Counted from the first letter of the stretch, positions 16,886 to 26,683 are shown. The stretch: 64,000 nucleotides of DNA from Camelimonas lactis (GCF_004342915.1 NZ_SLWL01000002.1:62001-126000); one strand, 5' to 3'. Notes: generated by a model not told the origin, from the sequence alone. Program-made: numbers and translations.

Positions 16886-18197
16886 GAAACCGCCTTTCCG
16901 TGTCCCTGCTCGCCGGTGGACCAAAGGTCAACGCCGTCAGGGGCAACGTCATGCGCACGCAGGCGCCGCCTTCCGCCCTGTTGTACGCGTCAAGATGGCC
17001 GCCGAGCTGGCGCACCACATTCGAGACCAGAAACAGGCCAAGGCCACTGCCCGGCCGTCCCTTGGTGGAATGATACGGCAGGCCGAGAGCCTGGAGCATC
17101 TGCCCGGAAAAGCCGGGCCCGGCGTCGCTGACCTCGATTTCCAGTTGCTGGCCGCTATTGCGCACGCGCAGCCGCACCAGCTGGGGCGAAGCCTCCAGCG
17201 CATTGTCCAGCACATTGAACGCCATCTGCCGCAAGGCCATGTCGGTGACGATGGGGCAATCCGGGCCTTCCAGGCCGGCAAACGAAAAATGCGCCGGCTT
17301 GCGCGACGCAATCCATTCCCCGACGGTGTCATTGATGAAGGTCGACAGGCGCGTGTGCGCCGCGCCTTCGCCGCGCACCTCGCCCGACGCGGTCAGGATG
17401 CTGGAGACGATGGCCTTGCAACGGTCGAGTTGCTCCTGCATCTCCCCCAGCTCCTCCATCATCGCCGGGTCGTCCCTGAATGCCGGCGCGCGGCGCCAGT
17501 CATCGAGAATGACGGTCTGGGTCGACAGGGGCGTGCCCAGCTCGTGGGCGGCGCCGGACGCCAGCAATCCGATGCGGACGATATGCTCCTCCTCCGCCGA
17601 ACGCTGGCGCAATTCCGCCAGGCCCGCGTCGCGGGCCCGCAGGTTGCGCTGGATGCGGCCGACGAAAATCGCCAGCAGCGCCGCCGCCAGCACGAAACAC
17701 AGGAACATGCCTTGCAGATGCAGCCGGAAAAAGGCGACCTCGCCCTGGCCAGCCGGCATGATCATGTCGCGGTGGCTGAACATCAGCCAGATGAAGCACA
17801 GGCTGGTGATCACCACCAGGGCCCAGACGGCCCACGCCTGGAGCAGCACGAGGCCAAGCATCAGCTGCAGCAAGAACAGGAAGATGAACGGATTGGCGGC
17901 GCCGCCGCTCAGATAGAGTTGCAGGGTCAGCGCGGCGACGTCCACCAGCAGCTCCAGAAACAGCCCCGAGGAGCTGATGCCCTTCTGCCGGCGGCTGCGC
18001 CAGACGCTCACCAGATTGACGCAAACCAGAAAACCGACCACCGCCAGCATGTCCGCAAGCGGCAGGCGAACGCCCAGCCAGAAATGCACCAGGAGAATGG
18101 TGGCGACCTGGCCGCAGGCGGCGATCCAGCGCAGGTGAATGAGGAGCAGCAGGTTCTGCCGGTTGGCCAGATCCTCGGGGTGGGCGGCGACCTTCAA
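16875..18197 (-). CDS. regB: RegB/PrrB-type redox-sensing histidine kinase
   Basis: 440 residues: six membrane helices (about 20-185), then dimerisation/H-box (GAAHELGTPLST, His218) and ATPase domain (NVLDNALEASP, DAGPGF, GSGLGLF). Both known redox elements of RegB are present: the quinone-binding motif GGAANPF (98-104) and the cysteine in the DRCKAIVSSIL segment (Cys260) that corresponds to redox-active Cys265. It senses the ubiquinone pool and phosphorylates RegA. Its start overlaps the stop of the SURF1 gene (ATGA). The placement beside a quinol oxidase operon suits a role in tuning oxidase levels. Confidence 0.93.
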   Translation of the reverse strand: MKVAAHPEDLANRQNLLLLIHLRWIAACGQVATILLVHFWLGVRLPLADMLAVVGFLVCVNLVSVWRSRRQKGISSSGLFLELLVDVAALTLQLYLSGGAANPFIFLFLLQLMLGLVLLQAWAVWALVVITSLCFIWLMFSHRDMIMPAGQGEVAFFRLHLQGMFLCFVLAAALLAIFVGRIQRNLRARDAGLAELRQRSAEEEHIVRIGLLASGAAHELGTPLSTQTVILDDWRRAPAFRDDPAMMEELGEMQEQLDRCKAIVSSILTASGEVRGEGAAHTRLSTFINDTVGEWIASRKPAHFSFAGLEGPDCPIVTDMALRQMAFNVLDNALEASPQLVRLRVRNSGQQLEIEVSDAGPGFSGQMLQALGLPYHSTKGRPGSGLGLFLVSNVVRQLGGHLDAYNRAEGGACVRMTLPLTALTFGPPASRDTERRFHGN

Positions 18198-18934
18198 GAG
18201 GATTCCCCGGCGTCGCGCCCTTCAAGGCTGATCATGAACAGGGCCGCCGCCACCGTCATCAGCGCCAGGGCAAACCAGGTCACGGCGTAGACCAGATGGT
18301 TATCGCTGAACCGCACCACGGTGAGGCCGCCAACCGGGTAACCGCCCGGATTGGGCACGTAGCCAGCGTCAATGAAATAGGGCGCGACGGCTCCTGGCGC
18401 CATCCGGTCCAGCCCCTGCCGGCGGGCGATGGCGGCCACATCGCGGGAATACCAGCGGTCGGCAGCGGGGTCATTATGGCGCAGGAAACCACCGCCCGGC
18501 TCGGTGAGCCGCAGCAGGCCCGTCACCTCCACCCGTCCGCCTGGCAGCGATTCCTGACGGGCGGCCTGGGCGCGGCGCTCCGGCGGCACGAAGCCGCGAT
18601 TGACCAGCACGATGAAGCCGGCGTCGGCGCGCAGCGGCGTCATCACCCAGAAACCGCCGCCCAGCCGGGTGACGGCCTGGGTCAGGGTTTCCCGATCATG
18701 GAGATACTGGCCGGCGACGCGCACCCGCCGGTACTCCTCGCCCGCGACGTTGGCCCAGGCCCCCGGCCCGGGGGCCGCGACGGGAGCGGCGTTGACCCGG
18801 CTTTCCACCCTGGCGATCAGCTCGTGTTTCCAGGTCATGCGCCGGATCTGCCACACGCCGAGCGCGCCGAACCCCAGCGCGCCCGCCAGAGCGAGCGTCA
18901 GGATGACCAGCAACCGGAAACCGCTCCGCTTCAT
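18194..18934 (-). CDS. SURF1 family cytochrome oxidase assembly protein
   Basis: 246 residues with one membrane helix near the N terminus (about 8-28, ending in GVWQIRRM) and one near the C terminus (YAVTWFALALMTVAAALFM). Between them are the SURF1 features RVRVAGQYL, VLVNRGFVPPERR, GYPVGGLTVVRFSDNHLVYA. SURF1 assists insertion of haem into oxidase subunit I. The gene follows cyoD after a hairpin and is coupled to regB, linking oxidase assembly with redox regulation in one transcript. Confidence 0.93.
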   Translation of the reverse strand: MKRSGFRLLVILTLALAGALGFGALGVWQIRRMTWKHELIARVESRVNAAPVAAPGPGAWANVAGEEYRRVRVAGQYLHDRETLTQAVTRLGGGFWVMTPLRADAGFIVLVNRGFVPPERRAQAARQESLPGGRVEVTGLLRLTEPGGGFLRHNDPAADRWYSRDVAAIARRQGLDRMAPGAVAPYFIDAGYVPNPGGYPVGGLTVVRFSDNHLVYAVTWFALALMTVAAALFMISLEGRDAGESS

Positions 18935-19025
18935 CGTTCAGACGCGGCTCCCCGCCATGGCCGGTTCACGCGGCCGCTGTCGCCATTATGCATCAGAAAT
19001 CGCATCGAAATCATGGCGTATAATG

Positions 19026-19057
19026 AAAACCCGGCCTGGCGGCGCCCAGACCGGGTT
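19026..19057 (-). terminator. Terminator-like hairpin after cyoD
   Basis: Read on the minus strand, AACCCGG pairs with CCGGGTT (19051-19057 with 19028-19034), with an inner CTGG/CCAG extension, and the stem is followed by TTTTCATT. It begins 6 bases after the cyoD stop. It may terminate or attenuate the cyo message before SURF1-regB-regA. Confidence 0.65.
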
Positions 19058-19062
19058 CAGGT

Positions 19063-19440
19063 TCATCGCCGGATCATCTCCTCGTGGGTCGCCATCATGT
19101 TGGCGTCGAGGTGGGTCATCACCCAGAGCGATCCGACCAGCACGATCACCACGATGATCACCGTGAAGACCAGGGCCGTCATGTTCCAGCCCCCTTCGGA
19201 GCGGCCGTTCATGTGCAGGAAGTAGATCATGTGGACCACCATCTGCACCGCCGCCAGGGCGAGCACGATGACAGCCGTGACCGTTTTGCTCTCGATGGGC
19301 CCGGCCATGACCAGCCAGAACGGGATGGCCGTCAGGATGACCGAAAGCACGAAGCCGATCACATAGTCCCGCAGGGTTCCGTGCGGTTCCTCATGGGCCT
19401 CGTGATGATGGCCATGGTCCGCGTGCGTTTCAGCGCTCAT
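19063..19440 (-). CDS. cyoD: Cytochrome bo3 quinol oxidase subunit IV
   Basis: 125 residues with three membrane helices after a His-rich, charged N terminus (HADHGHHHEAHEEPHGTLRDYVIGF). The helix containing VHMIYFLHM is typical of CyoD, the small stabilising subunit of the bo3 oxidase. Its start overlaps the cyoC stop (ATGA at 19437-19440). It is the last gene of cyoABCD and is followed by a hairpin. Confidence 0.95.
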   Translation of the reverse strand: MSAETHADHGHHHEAHEEPHGTLRDYVIGFVLSVILTAIPFWLVMAGPIESKTVTAVIVLALAAVQMVVHMIYFLHMNGRSEGGWNMTALVFTVIIVVIVLVGSLWVMTHLDANMMATHEEMIRR

Positions 19441-20069
19441 CGCAGCATTCCCATCAGATAGACAATGGTGAAGACGCCGATCCAGATGACGTCCAGGAAG
19501 TGCCAGAACATGCTCAGGCAGGTCATGCGACGGCGGTTGGCGGGGATGAGGCCGAAACGTCCAATCTGGACCATCAGCGTCACCAGCCAGAGCGTGCCGA
19601 AGGTCACATGCAGCCCGTGCGTGCCGACCAGCGTGAAGAAGGCGGACAGGAAGGCGCTGCGCTGCGGCGTCGCCCCCAGATGGATCATGTGGTGGAACTC
19701 GTAGAGTTCGATGCCAAGGAACGCCAGGCCGAACAGGCCGGTCACGGCCAGCCAGGCCAGCGTCGCGCCTTTTCGCTGTCGCGCCATCGACAGCATGGCG
19801 AAGCCGAAGGTGATCGATGACAGCAGCAGCATCGCCGTGTTCACCGCCACCAGGTTGAGATCGAACAGGTCCTTCGGCGACGGGCCGGCGGCGAAATTGC
19901 CGCCGAGCACCGCGTAGACCGCAAAGAGAATGGCGAAGATGAGACAGTCGCTCATCAGGTAGAGCCAGAACCCCAGGGGAGTGCTGTGCCCTTCGGGGTG
20001 GTGCGGCTCCTCAGCCAGATGGAACGCCGGCGCGTGGCCCATATCCGCGGTGATTGCCTGGTTCGCCAT
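19437..20069 (-). CDS. cyoC: Cytochrome bo3 quinol oxidase subunit III
   Basis: 210 residues with five membrane helices. LGFWLYLMSDCLIFAILFA, FLGIELYEFHHMIH and TLVGTHGLHVTFGTLW are conserved in subunit III of quinol oxidases. It starts 2 bases after the cyoB stop and has a GGGAG site within the cyoB end. Subunit III binds lipid and maintains the proton-uptake side of subunit I. Confidence 0.96.
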   Translation of the reverse strand: MANQAITADMGHAPAFHLAEEPHHPEGHSTPLGFWLYLMSDCLIFAILFAVYAVLGGNFAAGPSPKDLFDLNLVAVNTAMLLLSSITFGFAMLSMARQRKGATLAWLAVTGLFGLAFLGIELYEFHHMIHLGATPQRSAFLSAFFTLVGTHGLHVTFGTLWLVTLMVQIGRFGLIPANRRRMTCLSMFWHFLDVIWIGVFTIVYLMGMLR

Positions 20070-20071
20070 CG

Positions 20072-22087
20072 TCAGACTCCCGCCGCCGCGAGGGCGCGCG
20101 TGCGCTCTTCCTCGGTCCGCGTCACTTCCTCAGCCGGGATGTAATAGTCGCGGTTGTAGTTGAAGGTGTGGGCGATGGCCGTGGCGATCAGGCCGACGAA
20201 GCTGACGGCGACGAGCCACCAGATATGCCAGATCAACGCGAAGCCCAGAACCAGGCTGATGCCCGCGAGAATCACGCCCGCCCCGGTGTTCCTGGGCATG
20301 TGAATGGGGCGGTAGCCGGTGAGCGGCCGCTGGTAGCCGCGCTTCTTCATGTCCGACCAGGCGTCGTTGTCATGCACGACCGGAGTGAAGGCGAAGTTGT
20401 AGGCCGGCGGCGGCGACGACGTCGCCCACTCCAGGGTGCGGCCATCCCACGGGTCGCCGGTCTCGTCGCGCAGCTCGTCGCGCTTCCAGATGCTGTAGGC
20501 GATCTGCAGCAGGAAACAGACGATGCCAAGGAAGATCAGGAAGGCGCCGAAACCGGCGATCATGAACCAGATCTGCTGCGAGGGATCGTCGAACACGCGC
20601 AGGCGGCGGGTGACGCCCATCAGGCCGAGCACATAGAGCGGCATGAAGGCGAACCAGAAGCCAATGACCCAGAACCAGAACGAGAACTTGCCGAGCAGCG
20701 GATGCAGCCGGAAGCCGAACGCCTTGGGCCACCAGTAGATCATGCCGGCGAACAGGCCATAGAGCACGCCGCCGATGATGACGTTGTGGAAGTGGGCCAC
20801 GAGGAACAGGCTGTTGTGAAGCACGAAGTCCGCCGGAGGCACCGCCAGCAGCACGCCGGTCATGCCGCCGATGACGAAGGTCAGCATGAAGGCGATGGTC
20901 CACATCATCGGCGCCTCGAAGCGGATGCGGCCGCGATACATCGTGAACAGCCAGTTGAACATCTTGGCGCCCGTCGGGATCGAAATGATCATCGTCGTGA
21001 TGCCGAAGAACGAGTTCACGCTGGCGCCGGAGCCCATGGTGAAGAAGTGGTGCAGCCAGACAAGATACGACAGGATGGTGATGACCACCGTGGCGTAGAC
21101 CATCGAGGTGTAACCAAACAGCCGCTTGCCGGTGAAGGTGGAGGTGACCTCGGAGAAGATGCCGAACGCCGGAAGGACGAGGATGTAAACCTCCGGGTGA
21201 CCCCAGATCCAGATCAGGTTCACATACATCATCGGGTTGCCGCCGAGATCGCTGGTGAAAAAGTTGGTCCCCACGTAGCGGTCCAGCGACAGCAGCACCA
21301 GCACGGCGGTCAGCACCGGGAAGGTGGCGACGATCAGCACGTTGGTGCACAGCGACGTCCAGGTGAACACGGGCATCTTCATCATGTCCATGCCCGGCGC
21401 GCGCATCTTGATGATGGTGCAGATCAGGTTGATGCCCGATAACGTCGTGCCGACGCCGGCTATCTGCAGCGCCCATATGTAATAGTCGACGCCGACGCCT
21501 GGACTGCCGTCAATGCCCGACAGCGGCGGGTAAGCCAGCCAGCCGGTCTGGGCGAATTCGCCGATGAACAGCGACATCATCACCAGCACCGCGCCGGCCG
21601 TGGTCATCCAGAAGCTGAAATTGTTCAGGAACGGGAACGACACGTCGCGCGCGCCGATCTGCAGCGGCACCACATAGTTCATCAGACCCGTGACCAGCGG
21701 CATGGCCACGAAGAAGATCATGATGACGCCGTGCGCCGTGAAGATCTGGTCGTAGTGGTGGGCGTTGAGATAGCCCTCCGAACCGTTGAAGGCCCACGCC
21801 TGCTGCAGGCGCATCATCACCGCGTCGGCGAAGCCGCGCAGCAGCATGATGATGCCCAGCACCATGTACATGATGCCGATCTTCTTGTGATCGACGCTGG
21901 TGAACCACTCACGCCACAGGTAGCCCCAGAGGCGGAAGTAAGTGAGCGCGGCCAGCACCGCCACGGCGCCAATGGCCACCACGACGAAGGTCCAGACCAC
22001 GATCGCCTCGTTCAGCGGCAGGGCGCTGAGCGAAAGTTTGCCGAACAGGATCGACTGGGATGTAGAAGCGACAGACACTGAAGCCAC
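20072..22087 (-). CDS. cyoB: Cytochrome bo3 quinol oxidase subunit I
   Basis: 671 residues, close to E. coli CyoB, with about 15 membrane helices. The high-affinity quinol site is intact: RGFADAVMM gives the Arg and Asp, and [10 protein letters not shown] gives the His and Gln corresponding to R71, D75, H98 and Q101. The haem-copper centre is shown by [12 protein letters not shown] (Cu-ligand His crosslinked to Tyr) and HHFF. It reduces O2 to water while pumping protons. The GTG start lies 5 bases after the cyoA stop. Confidence 0.97.
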   Translation of the reverse strand: MASVSVASTSQSILFGKLSLSALPLNEAIVVWTFVVVAIGAVAVLAALTYFRLWGYLWREWFTSVDHKKIGIMYMVLGIIMLLRGFADAVMMRLQQAWAFNGSEGYLNAHHYDQIFTAHGVIMIFFVAMPLVTGLMNYVVPLQIGARDVSFPFLNNFSFWMTTAGAVLVMMSLFIGEFAQTGWLAYPPLSGIDGSPGVGVDYYIWALQIAGVGTTLSGINLICTIIKMRAPGMDMMKMPVFTWTSLCTNVLIVATFPVLTAVLVLLSLDRYVGTNFFTSDLGGNPMMYVNLIWIWGHPEVYILVLPAFGIFSEVTSTFTGKRLFGYTSMVYATVVITILSYLVWLHHFFTMGSGASVNSFFGITTMIISIPTGAKMFNWLFTMYRGRIRFEAPMMWTIAFMLTFVIGGMTGVLLAVPPADFVLHNSLFLVAHFHNVIIGGVLYGLFAGMIYWWPKAFGFRLHPLLGKFSFWFWVIGFWFAFMPLYVLGLMGVTRRLRVFDDPSQQIWFMIAGFGAFLIFLGIVCFLLQIAYSIWKRDELRDETGDPWDGRTLEWATSSPPPAYNFAFTPVVHDNDAWSDMKKRGYQRPLTGYRPIHMPRNTGAGVILAGISLVLGFALIWHIWWLVAVSFVGLIATAIAHTFNYNRDYYIPAEEVTRTEEERTRALAAAGV

Positions 22088-22092
22088 CCGCG

Positions 22093-23253
22093 TCAGGAGT
22101 TCGTGGGACGCGCCGTCTGCATACCGCGCGGCGTGGGTTCGGAACGGCGGAAGATGCTGCCGGGTTGCGGCAGGCCAAAGCCGGTGATCGCCGTCGACGA
22201 CCGGACCGGAGCCACCGGCGGGGCGCGCGACGCCATCTGCTCGGCCTCATCGGGCGTGCAGATGCTGGCGATCACGCGGTCGCCGCTCCTGGCGCGCGCC
22301 CGGTAGTCGCGGGGCAGCGGCAGGGTGGCGTTGATGCCGGCGAGGCCGAGGCCGCCGCCCGCGTCCAGCGCCATCATCTCGCTCATGCACATGCGGCCAG
22401 GCTCGACGCACAGGTTGCGGATCAGGTCGAAGATCCCCTTTTCCACCTGGCCGAACTTCTGCACCGGCACATTCTCGCTGGGACGCTCCAACTGCATGTA
22501 GGCGGCGCGGTCAAGCCGGGCGCCGGAGGCTTTCGCCTCGTTCACCCAGGTTTCGAAGCCGGCCTCGTCCATGCCATGGAAGCGGAAGTGCATGCCCGAG
22601 AAGCCGTGGCCGCTGTAATTGGCGGAAAAGCCCTTGTAGTTGCCCGGGTGATTGATCACCGCGTGCAACTGGGTCTGCATGGCCGGCATGGCGTAGATCT
22701 GGCCCGCCAGGGCCGGGATATAGAAGGAGTTCATCACCGAGGAGGCGGTGATGCGGAAGTGAACCGGCCGGTTGACCGGCGCCGCCAGCTCATTGACCGT
22801 GGCGACGCCCTGCTCCGGGTAGATGAACAGCCACTTCCAGTCGAGGGCGACGACCTGAACCTCAAGCGGTTTCACGTCCTGCGCCACCGGCGTATTGGGG
22901 GCGATCTTCTCCAGGCGCCTGTAGGGGTCCAGCAGGTGGGTTCCCATCCAGGTGATGGCGCCGAGGCAGATGATGATCAGGAGCGGCGCCGCCCAGATCA
23001 CCAGCTCCAGCCCGGTGGAGTGGTCCCAGTCCGGCTGGTAGTCGGCCTTTTTGTTCGCCGCCCGGTAGCGCCAGGCGAACAGCACCGTGAGCGCCATCAC
23101 CGGAATGATGATGACAAGCATCAGCAGCGTCGAGATAATGACCAGGTCCCGTTGCTGCTCTGCGACGAAGCCTGCGGGGTGAAGCACGACAAAGTTGCAG
23201 CCGCCCAGGAGGGCCAGCACCGGCAGCAACGCGACAATGCGAAAACGGTTCAC
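22093..23253 (-). CDS. cyoA: Cytochrome bo3 quinol oxidase subunit II
   Basis: 386 residues beginning at GTG 23253 with AAGGA upstream. The N terminus is a lipoprotein signal ending in the lipobox LLGGC, followed by two membrane helices and a periplasmic cupredoxin domain ([47 protein letters not shown]). The Cu(A) ligands of cytochrome c oxidases are absent, as in quinol oxidases. The last 80 residues are an extra low-complexity, Arg/Ala/Pro-rich tail. It is the first gene of the cyo operon. Confidence 0.96.
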   Translation of the reverse strand: MNRFRIVALLPVLALLGGCNFVVLHPAGFVAEQQRDLVIISTLLMLVIIIPVMALTVLFAWRYRAANKKADYQPDWDHSTGLELVIWAAPLLIIICLGAITWMGTHLLDPYRRLEKIAPNTPVAQDVKPLEVQVVALDWKWLFIYPEQGVATVNELAAPVNRPVHFRITASSVMNSFYIPALAGQIYAMPAMQTQLHAVINHPGNYKGFSANYSGHGFSGMHFRFHGMDEAGFETWVNEAKASGARLDRAAYMQLERPSENVPVQKFGQVEKGIFDLIRNLCVEPGRMCMSEMMALDAGGGLGLAGINATLPLPRDYRARARSGDRVIASICTPDEAEQMASRAPPVAPVRSSTAITGFGLPQPGSIFRRSEPTPRGMQTARPTNS

Positions 23254-23317
23254 GGCGCCATCCTTCCCGAAATACGCTCGTTCAGGGAGCTGCTAATCAC
23301 CCTCATAGCGAACATGA

Positions 23318-23338
23318 CATTGGACAATTTGTCCAATG
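23318..23338. promoter_or_regulatory. Perfect 21-bp palindrome upstream of cyoA
   Basis: The left arm CATTGGACAA (23318-23327), one central T and the right arm TTGTCCAATG (23329-23338) match perfectly. It lies 65 bp upstream of the cyoA start and 166 bp upstream of the plus-strand MFS gene. Its length and symmetry suggest a dimeric regulator. It does not match the FNR/Crp consensus. Confidence 0.65.
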
Positions 23339-23503
23339 CCGTCCTCGGGAGCTATGCTGCATGAGGCCAGAGCCAATTCAACCCTGAGGCAGACGACGCC
23401 TCTTTCTTGCATTGGGGCCATTTCGCGCGGCGGCGGCGTCCGCTTTCGCCGGTGTGATGGCGTGACGCCGCGAAACTGAACGATATTTCAACGGACGGAT
23501 CCT

Positions 23504-24826
23504 ATGGCGCAGACCCTGACTACCGTCGACGGCGGCCTCCCGGAGCGCCATGGTCACGTGAACCCCGGGGAAATCGCGATTGGCGTTATCATTGGCCGCA
23601 CGTCGGAGTTTTTTGACTTCTTCGTTTTCGCCATCGCCTCGGTCGTTGTGTTTCCGAAACTGGTGTTTTCGTTCGCCGACCCCCTGCGGGGCACACTGTA
23701 TTCCTTCGCGATCTTCGCGCTGGCCTTTATCGCCCGCCCCTTTGGCACGGCCATTTTCATGGCCATTGACCGGGCGGCCGGCAAGAACGCCAAGCTGACC
23801 ATCGCGCTGGTGCTGCTCGGCACCTCAACCTGCGCCATTGGCTTCCTGCCCGGGTATGAGACCGTCGGCGCGCTGTCGATCTGGCTGCTGGCGCTGGCGC
23901 GCGTCGGCCAGGGCATCGCGCTCGGCGGCACCTGGGACGGTCTGGCCTCCCTGCTCGCCCTCAACGCCCCGCCGGAAAAGCGCGGCTGGTACGCGATGAT
24001 CCCGCAGCTCGGCGCCGCGCTCGGCCTGATCGTCGCCAGCGGCCTGTTCGCCTATTTCATCCATTACCTGTCGCAGGAAGATTTCTACAGCTGGGGCTGG
24101 CGCTATCCGTTCTTCGTGGCCTTCGCCATCAATGTGGTGGCCCTGTTCGCCCGCCTGCGCATGGTGGTGACGCCTGACTACCAGCGGCTGTTCAACAACC
24201 AGGACCTGCATCCGAAGAAGATTTCCGAAACCCTGCGCGCCGAGGGCGGTAACGTGGCGATCGGCGCCTTCGCGCCGCTGGCCAGCTTCGCCCTGTTCCA
24301 CATGGTCACCGTGTTCCCGCTGTCGTGGGTCTACCTGTTCACCCGCGACAACCCCGCCAGCTTCCTCGTGATCGAGATGGTGGCGGCCGTGTTCGGCGCG
24401 GCGGCCATCGTCGCTTCGGGCATCATCGCTGACCGGGTTGGCCGGCGCGTGCTGCTGGGCGCCAGCGCCGTGGCGATCGCCGCGTTCTCCGGTTTCGCGC
24501 CCCAGCTGCTGGACGCCGGCCCGGTGGGCGAAGCTTCCTTCATGATCGTGGGCTTCATCATTCTGGGCCTGTCGTTCGGCCAGTCCTCGGGCGCCGTGGC
24601 CTCGGCGTTCTCGCCAGCCTACCGCTACACCGGCTCCGCCGTGACCTCGGATCTTGCGTGGCTGTTCGGCGCCGGCTTCGCGCCGCTGGTCGCCCTGGTG
24701 CTCTCCAGCCAGTTCGGACTGCTGGCCTCCGGCGCCTATCTGCTGTCGGGCGCCATCTGCACCCTGGTCGCCCTGCGGCTGAACACCCGGTGGGAATCGC
24801 ACCACAGGTCAACGCCCTCCCCCTGA
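23504..24826 (+). CDS. MFS transporter, metabolite:H+ symporter (MHS) type
   Basis: 440 residues with 12 membrane helices. The opening GEIAIGVIIGRTSEFFDFFVFAIASVVVFPKL and ALAFIARPFGTAIFMAIDRAAGKN are characteristic of the MHS subfamily (ShiA, KgtP, ProP), importers of small organic acids or osmolytes. The substrate is unknown. The gene is divergent from cyoABCD and is followed by a strong intrinsic terminator, so it appears to be monocistronic. Confidence 0.9.
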   Translation: MAQTLTTVDGGLPERHGHVNPGEIAIGVIIGRTSEFFDFFVFAIASVVVFPKLVFSFADPLRGTLYSFAIFALAFIARPFGTAIFMAIDRAAGKNAKLTIALVLLGTSTCAIGFLPGYETVGALSIWLLALARVGQGIALGGTWDGLASLLALNAPPEKRGWYAMIPQLGAALGLIVASGLFAYFIHYLSQEDFYSWGWRYPFFVAFAINVVALFARLRMVVTPDYQRLFNNQDLHPKKISETLRAEGGNVAIGAFAPLASFALFHMVTVFPLSWVYLFTRDNPASFLVIEMVAAVFGAAAIVASGIIADRVGRRVLLGASAVAIAAFSGFAPQLLDAGPVGEASFMIVGFIILGLSFGQSSGAVASAFSPAYRYTGSAVTSDLAWLFGAGFAPLVALVLSSQFGLLASGAYLLSGAICTLVALRLNTRWESHHRSTPSP

Positions 24827-24854
24827 TCCTGACCAGGCGGCCTGGGCCAAAGAC

Positions 24855-24894
24855 AAACCGCCAGGGTCCGCTGGACCCCGGCGGTTTCTTTTTT
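24855..24894 (+). terminator. Intrinsic terminator after the MHS transporter gene
   Basis: AAACCGCC (24855-24862) pairs with GGCGGTTT (24880-24887), with an inner GGGTCC/GGACCC stem and a GCT loop, followed by CTTTTTT. It begins 29 bases after the stop codon and is the clearest rho-independent terminator in the window. Confidence 0.92.
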
Positions 24895-24993
24895 GCCAGC
24901 GCGACCCGTCCAGGCGCAAAACGCCGCCAGACCATGGCGAGGCCCGCCATCTGGTTGAAGCGGCCGGTCCAGAAGCGCGGCCCCGGGGGCGCC

Positions 24994-25785
24994 TCAGCGG
25001 CCCCGAAAGACGGCGGCGCGCCGCTCGACGAATGAGCGAATGCCCTCGGCGGCATCCTCGGTCTGCATGACGCGGCCGCGAATCGCGGGGATGACGTCGA
25101 TCGCCGCCCGCTCCCCCGCTTCGATGAATTTGCGCCCGGCCTCCTTTGTCACCTGCACGCCAAGGGGCGCATTGGCGGCGATGATCCGGGCCAGCTCCAT
25201 GGCGCGCCCGGTCTGCGCGCCCGCCGGCGTCACTTCCTGCACCAGGCCAATGCGCAGGGCCTCCTGGGCTCCGAACTCGTCGCACAGCATCAGATGATAC
25301 ATGGCGTTACCCCACCCGGTGCGGGTGATGAAGCGGAAATGCGCGCCGCCAAGCGGCGCGATGCCCCGGCGGGATTCCATCTGGCAAAAACGCACGTCAT
25401 CCGCCGCCACAACGATGTCGCCGGCAAGCGCGATCTCGATGCCGACCGTGAAGCAGATACCCTGAACCGCCGTGACGATGGGCTTGCGACACTGGTTGCG
25501 CAGGCCGAACGGATCAATGGCGCCTGGCGGCAGCTCGCGCGCCGTGGCGCCGGGCCCGAAGAATTTCGGCATGTCGAGGCCGGCGGTGAAATTGTCTCCC
25601 TCGGCGCAGAGCACCCCAACCCACAGCTCCGGGTCCTGGTCCAGTTCGGTGAGGGCGTCGGAAAGCTGCGTCATCATCTCGGGGATGAAGGCGTTTTTCT
25701 TTGTCGGGTTATCGATGATAATTTTGAGAATGTGATCGTGACGTTCGCTGCGCACGCGCGCGGTCGAAGGGGTTGCTGCGGTCAT
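24994..25785 (-). CDS. Enoyl-CoA hydratase/isomerase family protein
   Basis: 263 residues with crotonase motifs DNFTAGLDMPKF and CFTVGIEIALAGDIVVAADD. Both acidic catalytic positions appear to be filled: Glu in VGIEI and Glu in CQMESRRGI, so hydratase-type chemistry is possible. GGGAG lies 7 bases before the ATG at 25785. It is divergent from the TetR regulator at 25884, and the shared promoter region carries a motif repeated upstream of another TetR gene. Confidence 0.9.
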   Translation of the reverse strand: MTAATPSTARVRSERHDHILKIIIDNPTKKNAFIPEMMTQLSDALTELDQDPELWVGVLCAEGDNFTAGLDMPKFFGPGATARELPPGAIDPFGLRNQCRKPIVTAVQGICFTVGIEIALAGDIVVAADDVRFCQMESRRGIAPLGGAHFRFITRTGWGNAMYHLMLCDEFGAQEALRIGLVQEVTPAGAQTGRAMELARIIAANAPLGVQVTKEAGRKFIEAGERAAIDVIPAIRGRVMQTEDAAEGIRSFVERRAAVFRGR

Positions 25786-25818
25786 GGCGTTCTCCCTGTC
25801 GCTGGCCTCTGGCGATCT

Positions 25819-25837
25819 GGATGATGATCGACATTCA
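25819..25837 (+). promoter_or_regulatory. Conserved 19-bp motif GGATGATGATCGACATTCA, copy 1
   Basis: This 19-mer is identical in 17 positions to the minus-strand sequence at 27340-27358. It lies between the crotonase (start 25785) and the TetR gene (start 25884). A second element, ATGAT-TGGC-ATCAT, follows in the same region. It is a probable operator for one or both of the two related TetR proteins. Confidence 0.55.
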
Positions 25838-25883
25838 CCACGATGATTGGCATCATGCTGATCGTCAAGCGCGGGTATTGGGC

Positions 25884-26459
25884 ATGGGTCATTCGCAAGC
25901 CGGGAAAACAGAAAATCGCGAGCGCATCCTCGCGGAGGCGTCGCGGCAGGTGCGGAAGAATGGCCTTGAATCAGTCAGCGTCGGCGAGCTGATGAAGAGC
26001 GTCGGCCTGACGCATGGCGGATTTTACGGCCATTTCAGCAGCCGCGCCGCGCTGCTGGCCGAGGCTCTGGCGCGGGCGCTGGACGATGGCCAGAAGCATG
26101 CGAAACGTCAGGAACACACAACAGGACAGGAGAACCAGACCGGAGACCTGCCCGGATTCGCCCGCAGCTACCTCAGCCGCACCCACAGGGACGCGCCTGA
26201 AAGCGGCTGCGCCATCGCCGCGCTGGCCGCCGAGGCGGGGCGCGCCGCCCCGGAGTGTCGCGACGTCATGAGCGGGCATGTGGACGCCTTCATCGGCGCC
26301 ATTTCGCAGATGCTGGGCGATGACAGGGAGAAGGCCATGGTCGCCGTCAGCGCCATGGTTGGGGCGCTGGCGCTGGCCCGTGTCGCGACATCGGCGGAGC
26401 GCTCGGATGCAATCCTGAAGGCGGTCCGGGAGCACATGCGAACACTTGCGACGGACTGA
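25884..26459 (+). CDS. TetR family transcriptional regulator
   Basis: 191 residues. The HTH is typical: RERILAEASRQVRKNGLESVSVGELMKSVGLTHGGFYGHFSSRAALLAEAL. The THGGFYGHF recognition helix is nearly the same as THGGFYKHF in the TetR at 26684-27307, so the two are likely paralogues with similar DNA targets. ATG 25884 is preferred; upstream codons run through the operator region. The adjacent divergent crotonase is the likely target. Confidence 0.9.
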   Translation: MGHSQAGKTENRERILAEASRQVRKNGLESVSVGELMKSVGLTHGGFYGHFSSRAALLAEALARALDDGQKHAKRQEHTTGQENQTGDLPGFARSYLSRTHRDAPESGCAIAALAAEAGRAAPECRDVMSGHVDAFIGAISQMLGDDREKAMVAVSAMVGALALARVATSAERSDAILKAVREHMRTLATD

Positions 26460-26683
26460 TCGTCACGGCGCGCGCCGATCTGGCCCGGGAGTGCGCGCCG
26501 CCATCCGGCCTGCCGCCCCCTGTAGCCATGGGTCCGCCGGCAGGGGCGCCGGTGAGACGCGCCTGTTACGGGAAGAAGCCCGCGCGCTGCGACGGCGCCT
26601 GCGCCACGGCGCGCTGACCGGTCGCTCACGCGCCAGGTCGGCTAGTTGCAACCTGCCGCCGCAACAGCCGTCGCAACCTGCAT

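Noticed and set aside
16854-18290. Plus-strand reading frame of 478 codons opposite regB
   Set aside because: It is a Gln/His/Ala-rich antisense shadow; the minus strand encodes the full RegB kinase.
20054-21442. Plus-strand reading frame of 462 codons opposite cyoB
   Set aside because: The product is a highly charged low-complexity sequence antisense to an unmistakable oxidase subunit.
23254-23503. FNR or Crp site upstream of cyo
   Set aside because: The palindrome there has TTGGACAA/TTGTCCAA arms and does not match TTGAT-N4-ATCAA or TGTGA-N6-TCACA.
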